Assembly: GCA_003024785.1 (NCBI GenBank)
Contig: PUQB01000883.1
Location: 1-64,000 of the forward strand
Length of the DNA stretch: 64,000 nt
From: Selaginella tamariscina
Taxonomy: Eukaryota > Streptophyta > Lycopodiopsida > Selaginellales > Selaginellaceae
Direction of reading: 5' to 3'
A program made the translations under genes and the position numbers. The notes under the pieces were generated by a model. That model had not been told where the DNA came from. It was given only the letters and a program-made list of their open reading frames with translations, and searched no databases. Positions 43,124 through 53,849 of this stretch are shown here, in pieces (within the stretch, counting starts at the first letter, position 1; each line of letters starts with the position of its first letter).

Positions 43124-45986
43124 TAGTAGCACGAGTTTACCAGATGATGGCTTGCCTGCTGTGATGGATGAGGTGATTCTCTTTCTTCGTGAGATTGAAG
43201 TCGGAAGAGGCATCATCACAGCTATAAATCCAATGGAAGCAGTGTCAGAAGAGAAACTAGGGTCCGACTTCGTGGGTGTAGTTGTGACAGAGGTTTCACC
43301 TAATGGCACATTGTATCCTGGATCCCTCGTGAGGTGGCGAACATCTGAATTAAGACGGCAAGATGGTTCAACATATTCTGGGTTGGATTTCAATAATAAC
43401 AACCCGGAAGAACAACTCATATTTGAAGAGGTTCCTTGCATTGGTCCTATTGTAAGAAAAAGGCGATTCATGGGTTGTAGATCTTCCCCTGCAAGTTTCA
43501 GCAAGAGGGTAAAGATGGATCCTACATCTTCCGAAAGTGTTACGAGCATTTCCACGATTGACTGTTGCAAGAAGAAGTGTTGTCAGATGGCAGACCGGAA
43601 TGAAATTACCCAATGTAGACATGTCTTTCGTATGCTCACCCAAAAGCAAAGGCATGAGTTTGTATATGCTGCACTAACTGGGTGTATTGATGGAATGGCC
43701 TCGGACACAGGTTATCAGAGTACATCCATGGTATTTAATAAGGTGGCCATCTGCTTCAAAGCTTGGTACAGTATATACGGGATCCCAAAGACCACGTTCT
43801 ACCGTCGGAGGGATGAGTGGCTAGATGGAGCGCGAACCTCAGTTCATGGGAACACTCGCTTGGTCAAAACCCGCTCTCACATCATGGCAGCCATAGAGAT
43901 ACTCAAGGCTTTTGTGGAAGCAAATGCAGACAGGATGCCTCACAAATGCCGAACCACAAATGCAGGGGTCAGGGAAAATCTCAAGGTTTTGCCTTCAATC
44001 TACACTCAATTGAAGCTGTGTGAACATGTGAACAAGTGCCTCAGTTTGATGGGGCTCCAAGCAATCTGCACTGGTACCTTCAACAACATATGGAATACTC
44101 ATTTTAAGGATGTGGAGATTGCAAAACACTCTAGCTTTTCTAAGTGTGACACTTGTACATCATTGAAGGCTGCAGAGGCTTGTGCAAAAACCTTGGTGGA
44201 GATCACTACCATTCAAAAGATGGAGGCCCACATGATTGCACAACAAACTTGCCGGTCTCAGTACTATGCACACCGCATGCTTTCTGTGTCACGCCCATCA
44301 GAGTACCTGTGCTTGATCCATGACAAGATGGATCATTCAAAGACCAGCATTCCAAAGCTCTTTGCAACACCAAAGTGCCTTGGAAATGTCATGAAACTTC
44401 CGATTTCATTGACAGGTGTGCTAACACATGGACACGGTTGTGAGTCATATGGACACTTTTCACTTCCACATTGGTCTAGCGACTCCAATTTCACTATTGG
44501 GTCGTTAGCCATGTGTTTCAGAAACCTTGAAGCCCACTCACAGACAAGTCCTATCAGTGATCTCAAAGTGAAGAAACAACACCTTCAACCTTTACATAAT
44601 GCTCTCATGAACACGTCTGCACTTGAGGCTACTTGGGAATATGAGAGGCATTGTCAAACCTGCACAAAAAGATGGCCCTGTTGAGAGTTCAGGTTCAGTG
44701 GAGGGATCTAGCTCAAATAGTGTACATGTGTCCTCAACATCAAATAAGCTTCCTCGTCATTTGCTTTTACAGATGGATAATTGTGCAGGCGAGAACAAAA
44801 ATAGGTAAATCATTTTACTTAAGGGTTTCTCAAGCTCATACTTACTTTTATTTTCTAGATATGTGCTAGCATACTTGTCAATGCTTGTTGCCAAAGGTGT
44901 GTTTGAAACAATCACGCTCAGTTTCCTTATGGTTGGTCACACTCATGAAGATATTGATGCGTTCTTCAGCAAGGTCTCCAACTCTACAAAAAGGACAAGT
45001 GCACTTACCTTACCGCATATGATGAATCTTTTTGAAAATTGCATCTCCAAAAAAAGTTGTGCTTTGCTTGTGACTGAGGTGCCAGACTTCAAAAAATTTC
45101 TCAAGGAGTATATAAAAGAAGGGAGTGATTCTTTAGTTGGTCACCTTGTGCCGCTACAATTCTTTTTCTCCATACGAGATGGTATACCTATTATGCAGTA
45201 CAAGTTACGGCCATCAGAGCAGGAGTGGTTACCGAAAGAGGGCTTAATGCTCTTCAAAAGTGGAGAGGATGGAAAGCCACTTCTCCCAGAAGGACAACCA
45301 GACCCTATTCCATTGAGTGCCCAGCTCAAGGAACAAGAGGTTATTATTGATGGCATCAAAAAATATGTGGCATGGGTTCAAAAATCGATGCCAAAGAATT
45401 CTGATAAGGCAACTGGTTACTCAGAACTATATAAGCATGTGGTCACTATTGGGAGACTGTTGTTCGAGAGTTGGAAGGGCCTACTGTCACAAGTACAGAA
45501 TTGCAACACCCTTTCTGGCCTAAAACAAGGTGGCGAGAGGAGATTGAAATGACATCACTGAGCACAGACGACATAGAAGCCAGTAGTGATGTGGAAGTGC
45601 AAACCCCACACTTTGTTGGACAAAGGAACCAAAAACCTAAAGCATACTTTGATTGCTGCAAGGATCTTCAAAAACTAATGATGGTTCTCATTACTCCAGA
45701 TGCGTCATATAATCAGCCTATTTGGATGGGTCAAATTATCGACACACCTGAAGTAATCACAAAAAATAGTATTGTTAAGGTTGCATGGTTCAAACCACAA
45801 AAAAGGCGACACGAGAAGGAGAGCGAAAGATATAATGGATGCCTAGAGAAAACATGGTCTCCCAATCAAAAAGACCCAGCATGTTTTATAAATGTTAAAT
45901 CCATTCGATATGGGTGGATGTCAAGAAGCGTTGATAAAGTCACGATTAACAAAACTGCAAGGGAATGTATGTTTTCTGAAGCTTAA
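43124..45986 (+). pseudogene. DUF7869 domain protein of element B (putative transposase), frameshifted
   Basis: A long frame (to 44684, 543 residues counted from an accidental upstream Met at 43053) carries 'GIITAINPMEAVSEEKLGSD', the Cys-rich CCKKKCC, 'FYRRRDEWLDGARTSVHGNT', 'FSKCDTCTSLKAAEACAKT' and the first acidic motif LIHDKMDHSKTS. A frameshift near 44660 precedes LLLQMDNCAGENKNR. An intron (about 44805-44859, GTAAAT...TTCTAG) separates this from 'YVLAYLSMLVAKGVFETITL' and 'FLMVGHTHEDIDAFFSKVS'. A further single-base loss near 45446 shifts the frame before the C-terminal domain ('QNQKPKAYF'-type start, 'NQPIWMGQIIDTPEVITKNS', 'VKVAWFKPQKRR', stop at 45986). DUF7869 proteins are widespread in eukaryotic repeats; a DDE-type transposase role is inference. 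Confidence 0.72.
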
Positions 45987-46488
45987 AGCAATTACAAAAT
46001 TATAAAATATCATATATTTAATATTCATAATTATTATAAACTCTTTAATAATAGTACCAAATTGTATACTTAACTATATAAATTTAAAAAATGATATGGA
46101 AGATTGACTATATTATTATAGGATTTTATATATATATTATTACTACTACAAATTTTTAATTAATAATGTTATATTTAAATATTAATATTTTAATAACAAC
46201 ATCAATATTTATATAATGTACCTCTTATGCTCTTCCTTAATTGTTATATTAGGCAATATATTATATAATTTAATACCTTCTACTTTTATAATGTTATTAA
46301 TTTTTGTTCAATGAATGCTATAATTTATTAAAGGGTAGAATACAAAATAGAATATTCTAAAGAATATTTCTTTTTCAAACATATATTCTAAAGAATATTC
46401 CTTTAATATTAGAAAATGCTAATTAAATAGCTAAAATTGCTAATTATTAGGAAATGGGACTATAGCCATGCCCATTTTAGTTACAACT

Positions 46489-46988
46489 CATTAGTGTCGA
46501 GTTCTTTATAAAACTTCATTCAAATGCCAAAGTAAACTTGTTGTCTGTCACTAACAATGTTCCCTGGCATCCCATGCTGGATACACCAATGCGAGCTCAT
46601 TTGTTGTTACATCCTTCTTCAAAGAATGAACTTAGCATACTTGCTCAAACAATCCACAATGACCCACACTTATCATTGCGGTGTAGTGTCCTTGAAAGAT
46701 GTGTAATAAAATCTATAGAGATACTCTCCCATCTTCCTTAAGGCACTTCCAAAGGCATTAGCAGTCCAGGATGAGCCACTCTCTCAGCCTTAACCAACTG
46801 ACACTTATCACATACTCCACAATGTTCCCTTCATGTTAGGCCAAAAAAATTGACGTTTCACCAATAGTCATATGTCTTGTCCTCTCCTCCATCTCCAACA
46901 AACGGACTATCATGCATCTCTTGCATGATTGCTGTAACAAGCTCCGTCACCTTAGGCACTACAAGCATTGCTTGTACAGTAGTAAATC
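46489..46988 (-). pseudogene. Gypsy integrase, truncated
   Basis: Zinc-binding part near 46800-46900 on the minus strand (Cys-x-x-Cys near 'VCDKCQLVKAE'-type sequence), then the core with 'HGMPGNIVSDRQQV' near 46560. The catalytic Glu and C-terminal domain are absent because the sequence ends at element B. Confidence 0.7.
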
Positions 46989-48500
46989 ATTCTGCTTAGC
47001 ATAAGCTCCACCAAACTACTAAGATGTTGCTGACAAGCTAGATCCTGAGTTTATGCTTCACGAATCAAAGAAACCAAACAGCCTTCAATTCTTCCAATGG
47101 CATTAAATCGTTTGATATGACAAAGAACATCTGCAACCATGTTCTCTCTTCTCCTCCTTATAATGGACAGTCATAAGTCCTGAAAACTCGTGTAGAAACA
47201 TTAACCAATGAGCCTGCTTAGCATTTAAATCCATCTAATCTAAGAAATGCTTTAAAGGTTTGTGATCAGTAAACACTTTGAAGGGATGTCCATTATGTAG
47301 ATAGTGGCTCCAGATGCACATGTCATGCATGACAACCATCAGTTCCTGATCATAAGTTGAGTACCGACACTTCGTATCATTTAGCTTTTAACTCTTAAAA
47401 GTAGTGACATGATCAACTTGCATACCAATGGCATAGCCACACGCATATGTATACACCTCATAAGATTTTATTCTCATTAGCAATAGTTAACACTAGTGTT
47501 GTTGTCAACGCAGTCTTCAAAGCTTCAAATGTTGCACTCTGCCTTGTAGACCACTCAAACGTAACATTCTTTTTCACCAACAATGTCAAAGGAAGAGTTA
47601 AATGATTGAAGCCTTGAATGAATTAGCAATAGTAATTATCCAAGCCCATAAAACTCATGAGCTCTTGCATGTCCTTAGGACAAGTCAATGCCTCACTTCA
47701 TCTACCTTCTTAGGATCAGGAGCAACACCATCCTTAGAAACAATATGCTCAAGGTACTTCACCTCCTCCTTAGCAAACTCGCACTTCGAGAGCTTAGCAT
47801 ATAGTTTCTTCTCCCTAAGAGTCTGTAGCACTGTATGTAAATGTTTCACATGCTCCTCTAAAGTTCTACTATAGATGAGAATATCATCTAAATAAAACAA
47901 TCAATATAATTGGCAAAAATACAATTCATTAACTACATGAATATCATAGGGGCGTTCATCATGCTAAATGGCCTAACAAGAAACTCAAAATGACCATGTT
48001 GGGTTTTGAATGTTGTCTTAGTAACGTGTTGCTCTCTCACAACAATCTAATGATACCTACTCCATAAGTCAATTTTAATAAACCACCTTTCCCTTGCAAG
48101 CTGATCGAAGAGATCATTAGCTTTTGGCATAAGGAATTTATTCTTCACAATCACCTTGTTCAAGGCAATGGTAATTGATATACATCTTCATTGATCCGTC
48201 CTTCTTCCACACAAGGAGCACCGAAGCTCCATAAGGTGACTTGCTAGGTTGAATAAATCCTATGTCAATAACTTCTTTACCTCCAACTCCTCTAAGAAGC
48301 TCAAACGATATAAACTTCTTGAAATCGGCTTAACACCATGCTCAAGCTCAATCTTGTAACTCACTCCGCGAAATGGTGGCCCTCCTATAGGCATATAAGA
48401 GGGAAAGGCATCCTCGAACTCCCTCAACACCTCATGAACAAGAGTTGATTGGACATCCACCTCAATCAAACTGTTGACTAGTGAATAATGACCTAGCAAT
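46989..48500 (-). pseudogene. Gypsy reverse transcriptase and RNase H
   Basis: Leftward: 'REFEDAFPSYMPIGGPPFRG' and 'YKIELEHGVKPISRSLYRLS' (48260-48450), a 'RPFSMMNAP' block near 47960, then YLDDILIYS with '[20 protein letters not shown]' (47685-47900). The YLDD active site is intact. RNase H-like sequence continues to about 47000. Frame breaks separate the blocks. Confidence 0.8.
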
Positions 48501-48519
48501 CAAGTCGTCCTTCACATTG

Positions 48520-50000
48520 GTAGCATTAACTTATTTAAAGTGGACATAATAAATTCATCACCCAATAATCTTGAAACGCACATTGAATTTTTTCAATGCG
48601 GTAGCCGATAAACTTAAAAGAAAGCACATAACCAACTTCCTTGAGGACGGACTGACTCCTTCCACTCAGAGTCACCTCTATCTCCTTCTTAATCAATTAC
48701 GTTGTGGATTGTACCTCTCCATATAAGTCATCCCAAGGATGAGATCTAATGCCTTTAGCTCTACTAAAAAGAATTGCTCCTTGAAGGACACATTTTCAAC
48801 TTCCAGTGTAAGCTCTACACAACACTTTGCTTTTGTAATGAAGTAGCAGCTCCTTCCACTATGTACAAATTGGTCCTCTTAGTTGGCAAGTTCAATCTCT
48901 TCACCAATGCTAAAGAGATGAACTCATCATTGCTACTATAAATCAAACCCAAAACTCTGCTGACCATTCCTTCAAAGTGAATCAAATTGCCAGGTTAGCC
49001 TCAGAGACAACTGCAACATTATTCCCAAGCCCAAGCACACAACTCAACTCTTTGGCTACTATAGACAACAGCTTGGAACTTGGAGTTTTCTGATCCTTTG
49101 AAATTGCTTCCTCATGTCCCCATCTCTTCACATACTTTCATTCTTGGCTTTTCTACCCTTCAAGATATGATTTGAATCAATTACACTTTAAGCATCCACG
49201 ATTGTTAAACTACAACTAGCTCCCTTGCGGTTTTGTCTTTATGGTACTTCTTGCTACCTCCATGATGCTTGGAACTCTTAGCATTGTTGTCATACCTCTT
49301 CTGGAACTTGGTTTGAAACTCCTCAGTCAGTTTAGAGTCCTCCCAAACCTTCCACTTTCCAAACGCCAATGCACTTATTTCCATCCATATAATAGCCCAC
49401 ATTGCCTCCTCCACTACCTCATCAAGAGTCTTAAACTCTTTCTTCTAACTCTCAAATGCATTCACCAATTGTGCACTCCTGAATACGTCAATGAAATAGT
49501 CACGCTTGAAAATAAATGACATCTCAGAATTGCAAGCAATTAAGCTTTCATCTTGCTTATGTAGTCTCCAAGTGAGAGATTCCCTTATTTAAAGTCTCTA
49601 AGCTTGAGACAGAGTATCATGTGCGTCATATGTAGGTGCATACTCCCTTTAAAGCATTCACGAAGTGAGCCCAGGTAGTCAATAACTTCTTCACATGATT
49701 CCACCACGAGTCCACTTCTCCTTTAAATGCCAAGGATGCAGTAAGAACTTGTTCTCATCACTTTGATGAGTAATCCTCAGCAGTTTGTCAACTTTGCTGA
49801 ACATGAGATGTATTGATCTACCATGCCACGACCATCAAATCAACAAGAGGCTTCTTCTTAAAGAACCGCCACTCAACTCTACTCACATGATGGTGAATCA
49901 CTGCTCTTAGAATGTCGTGTTCCATTTAGGCTTCGCTTCCAACTCCTCCCATGCTTGCGAAGCTCCTTAATCTCTCCTAGCTTGAAATTACATAAAATAA
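48520..50000 (-). pseudogene. Gypsy gag and protease remnants
   Basis: Gag-type sequence 'WKVWEDSKLTEEFQTKFQKR' with a basic tail 'HHGGSKKYHKDKTAREL' lies at 49205-49414. Protease-like and linker sequence follows leftward to about 48520 without a clean DTG motif. Many stops. Confidence 0.5.
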
Positions 50001-50284
50001 AAATATGCGTAAAATTAAAATATTGACATTTTCTTGTACATGTGGCGGATCTCATCTCTTAGAGCATAGAAACTATATCCATCCTTTTAAACTCCTCTTG
50101 GTACTTAGCATCGTAGTCCACTTGCCTATGAAAGAGGGTTCACAGTTCCTTCTGAGAGTTGTTTGATCCCACACATGTGCATCCTCACTAGCTCCTTGAG
50201 TCTCCCACTAATACTTTGCATTAGGCACATAGTCCGAATGATATCCTCTCAACACAGTAAAGCAAGGTTATCTCAACCTAGGCT

Positions 50285-50300
50285 TTGATACCAAATTGTT
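50285..50300 (-). other. Primer binding site (initiator tRNA-Met type)
   Basis: Minus strand ATTTGGTATCAAAGCC follows the LTR; it matches TTTGGTATCAGAGC with one change. Confidence 0.8.
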
Positions 50301-50470
50301 ACACTCCTACGACAATTGTACCTAGATACTGCTTAAACTCACCGCCCAACCATAGAGCACTTTAGCTCACCCCCGAGCCTATAGCAAGTTGAACCCACTC
50401 CCCAGAAGCACACAACTCAATCGCTCTCTTATAATTAGGGTCTCCCTAATTACCACATAATTAGCTTAAG
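50301..50470 (-). repeat. 5' LTR of the truncated gypsy element
   Basis: On the minus strand the LTR ends GTAGGAGTGTAACA at 50301, followed by the primer binding site. Its length and TAACA end match the style of the short gypsy element at 13989. The outer edge near 50470 is uncertain because another repeat begins at about 50484. Confidence 0.6.
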
Positions 50471-50480
50471 CACAAAATCA

Positions 50481-51300
50481 ATCACTATCATAGTTTTTAC
50501 TATGACTCGACCCTTACTTTGGACGTTGACTGTTGTTACCTACTGTACTATGTTGATAAGCTCTAGATGTAGTAGGAAACAGGCTCGCTTAGTGCACTTG
50601 GGTATCAGTGATGGTCGGCCGGGTCATTAGGTATTTGCAGGAAACTCTAGGCGAAGCTAGAACTTACCTTCTAGAAAACTCTTACCCTGGTTTTCGTGTC
50701 CGGTTGGGTAATGGTTAGTTCCGGTGAGTTCGGCATGTCGGATATGCTTAGAAATACCCTAGGTTTGACAGGTTAGGGTTTAGTGTCGATGGATAACTCA
50801 CCAAGTATATTTCCTCTGGGAATGAAGATTTCAGTGCTAGCCACTTATGTAAACAGGAAAACAGGGGGGGGGCTCTATCACATAAATAAGGTAGTATATA
50901 GGAGTGAGGGTTCCTGGGTTCATGACTGAGCTCGTTACTCTTCTCCCGGTGCAAGCTCTAGCTTATGTCGTTAAGCACAACCCTCTGTTGTGCTGCCCTA
51001 ACTTCCGATGCCAGGGTACGTCCTATACCTTCGGGGTAGCTTACCCTAACGTTGGCGAATCCATGCTTGGGAGGTCTTGTCAGAATGCACGTTCCAAGGC
51101 AGAGGTTGAGCTTGTCTCCAGCCTCCTCCTCCACGTCAAGCTAGGTGTAAGCACTCACGACCAAGCAAGGCACATCGTGTCCTTGTCCAATTGTGAGCGT
51201 GGGATCTTGTTTGACAGGTCATGTTACTTGGTTCCTGAGGGTTCATTGAGGGGTTCTAGAGTCGGCATTTAGGAGCCACGTTTGTGGCACTTGGTGCAAC
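50481..51300 (+). repeat. LTR-like dispersed repeat, copy 1 (partner 58071-58840)
   Basis: Shares CACTATCATAGTTTTTAC, CATACTGTACTATGTT-type sequence, GTCATTAGGTATTT, AAATAAGGTAG, GTTGTGCTGCC and GGGTACGTCC with 58071-58840, same orientation. A possible TATA/initiation zone (CACATAAATAAGGTAG) lies at about 50879. No coding. Looks like an LTR of about 0.8 kb. Confidence 0.65.
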
Positions 51301-52500
51301 TCTTGAATCTAAGGGCTATGGCATGATAGCCCACATCGCGGAAGGCAGTGTCACATGGAGATGTGACACTGGGCTAAACGTCACATGGTGCAATGCCTGA
51401 GGCACGCCCTTTGGGGTTATGTCATGGGCTTGTCGCCAAGGGTTGGATACTTTAGCAAACAAACATGCTTGTGCTTACACTAGGGTGCCAAGCCTGGGCA
51501 TCCGCTCAGGGAGGTTAGGTCTCATAACTAGGTGTGCTTTGGCACACTTGGCTAGGGGAGTGTTCTCCTTGGAATTCAAGGGTTGAACAACCTAAACATG
51601 TTACCGGAGCCCTTTCGCGGAGGCACTCGCAAGGTCATGTGCTTAGGGTTATCCCAAACCTAGCCTTAGGGAGTTTGCTTAGCGGAACACTCGTGTCTGC
51701 CTACGGCGCACACTTGTGTCCTCACTAAGTACTAGCCCTAGGTCTAGGGTATAACTTGGCCACTCAAACCCTTAGGGGTTAGTTGTGGTTCAAGGTACCC
51801 CTTGTCGCCTAAAGGGTTGTACTCCCGGATGAGGGTGATTCCTCAAGGGTAAGTGACGATGCCTTAGCTCTGTCCAGGGGTAGTGTGGAACACACGTCTC
51901 CTTGATGGGGTTAGGGCATGGCCTATCTAGGTCTTCTAGGGCAAGACCCTAATCAACTAGGGTTATCCCTCAAGGATTTGGGGGCAGACACTCTAGGGAG
52001 ACTTGGGCTAAACCCTAAGTCTCCTGTCCACTTGGGCATTAGAGTCTAACCCTAGGGGTCGTTGGGGTTGTTCTGGGAAACTTAGCGTGCTCACACAGGG
52101 TGATGACGCCAAATGGCCACCTGGCAGCCACGTGTTGCCACGTGTTGGCCCTTTGGGTTAAAACTCTGACAATCACGGTCAATCTTTCACCAAGACCATG
52201 CATCAACATCTGGATGTAACAAGAGGGAAGGGAAAGTTGGCCTTAAGAAAATTACCCTTTATTCGTTTTGCCCACACACACACATATAATTTGTGTGTGT
52301 AAGAAAAAATATTTAATGTTATCTGTGTCATAGTTCTAACCTGGTGAGTTGACTACCTAGGTAAAGATTGTGGATATGTGGGCAAAAAAACTCAAGCGTA
52401 ACTGAGTCATCATGACTAGGGGCCTCTCATAAACACTAATTGGCCTTTTACCTAGTTGCATAAGGGAAAGGGAAAGTTCTGACATTTGTATCAGAGTGAT
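51301..52500. other. Moderately GC-rich non-coding DNA
   Basis: Contains many CCCTAG/CTAGGG words but no gene, RNA or tandem array recognised. Could be the remainder of a long LTR or untranslated leader belonging to the repeat at 50481. Confidence 0.4.
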
Positions 52501-52549
52501 CCTGGGTTCAATTCTCATCAGGGGATGAACTTTGAGTAAAGCTCATGCC

Positions 52550-53158
52550 ACTAAGGTTGGCGCACTTGGATTGCCTCTGGCCGATTGATATGTGAATGAG
52601 AGTAGAGCCAACGATGGATTGCCTCTGGCCCGATTGATATGTGAATGAGAGTAGAGCATTCGATTGATATGTGAATGAGAGTAGAGCCAACGATGATATG
52701 TTGAATGAGAGTAGAGCCAACGATGGATTGCCTCTGGCCCGATTGATATGTGAATGAGAGTAGAGCATTCAGATTGATATGTGAATGAGAGTAGAGCCAA
52801 CGATGGATTGCCTCTGGCCCGATTGATATGTGAATGAGAGTAGAGCTTGATATCTGAATGAGAGTAGAGCCAACGATGGAGCCAACTGGCCCGATTGATA
52901 TGTGAATGAGAGTAGAGCCAACGATGGATTGCCTCTGGCCCGATTGATATGTGAATGAGAGTAGAGCCACGATGGAGCCAACGATGGATTGCCTCTGCCC
53001 GATTGATATGAATGAGAGTAGAGCCAATGAGAGTAGAGCCAACGATGGATTGCCTCTGGCCCGATTGATATGTGAATGAGAGTAGAGCCAACGAGAGTAG
53101 AGCCAACGATGGATTGCCTTTGGCCCGATTGATATGTGAATGAGAGTAGAGCCAACGA
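52550..53158 (+). repeat. Minisatellite, 49-bp unit with deletions
   Basis: About fifteen full or partial units of GATTGATATGTGAATGAGAG, TAGAGCCAACGATGGATTGC, CTCTGGCCC. Partial units always lose whole blocks, which makes a mosaic. A diverged single unit remains at 53300-53345. Frames across it are only by-products of the repeat. Confidence 0.93.
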
Positions 53159-53849
53159 GCTGGGTGCGAGCGCACTTGTCCTTGCCTAACTAAACCCCCT
53201 CAGTGGCACACTTGTCCTGGTCTAACTAAACCCCTAACTAACCAAGCAACTCTGATCGCCTCTAACCCAATTCCCTAACTAACCAAGCGGCTCTGTGATC
53301 TCCTCTGGTCCAATTGATATGTGATGTGAGTACAGCCAATGAGCTGGGTGTGAGCCAAGCGTGAGTATAAATGCCTTTGGTTGCACCTTCTGAAGGAAGG
53401 CATAGTAGCAAGTCCTTGAGTGGGTCTGAACCAAGTGTGAGTAGAAACGCCTCTAGCTGCACCTTCTAAAGGAAGGCATAGTAGCAAGTCCTTGAGTCTG
53501 TGGATGAGGACATCCACCTTTGCCTTATGGAAAGGTTGTGACAATATGGCACGAATCCTCAAGACGTTCCATATGTTTTATGTGATGATCACTTTTAATT
53601 TTTATGTTTTAACAAGGAATCGTCCTAGTAACCATTTATGTGCCTCTACACGGGCCTTGTAAAAAAAAGGAGGCTTTCATGGTGTATAATGTAGTTATAT
53701 ATATATATAGTAATTATATTTTAGTTATGAATGTTTAAGTAATATGTGAATAAAGTTACTATCAAAGCTTTAGGTTTAAGGTTACATAACACTAATATTT
53801 TAAATTCCAGTTAAAGTTCTTGTACTATGAATAAAATCTCATTTTCTAG

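Larger units (their letters stand above)
42811..46488 (+). mobile_element. DUF7869-type transposon-like element, copy B
   Basis: About 3.68 kb, nearly identical to copy A. Starts AGTTGTATTAATCAAACATG and ends CATTTTAGTTACAACT. The 5' end adjoins the palindromic array. The 3' end adjoins the integrase of a minus-strand gypsy element at 46489. Compared with A, bases 42856-43123 are inverted and about 84 bp next to them are missing. The AT-rich 3' tail (46000-46430) carries repeated AGAATATTC words. Confidence 0.72.
46489..50300 (-). mobile_element. Ty3/gypsy element truncated at the DUF7869 element B border
   Basis: Reading leftward from 50300: primer binding site, gag remnants, protease region, RT, RNase H, integrase. 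Integrase stops abruptly at 46489 in the 'HGMPGNIVSDR...FYKEL' part of the core, where element B begins. No 3' LTR is present. Heavily mutated. Confidence 0.78.

Noticed and set aside
23930..46500. A target-site duplication for DUF7869 elements A and B
   Set aside because: Flanks were compared: CATC before the 5' end in both copies, CATTAG after B and TGCATT after A. The shared 5' flank is the palindrome, so no independent duplication can be claimed.
51300..52100. Telomere-like sequence
   Set aside because: Many CCCTAG/TAGGGTT words occur but not in tandem TTTAGGG arrays.
52508..53175. Minus-strand frames of up to 210 residues over the minisatellite
   Set aside because: Three overlapping frames are all open because of the repeat, with no Met or codon preference; the repeat explains them.
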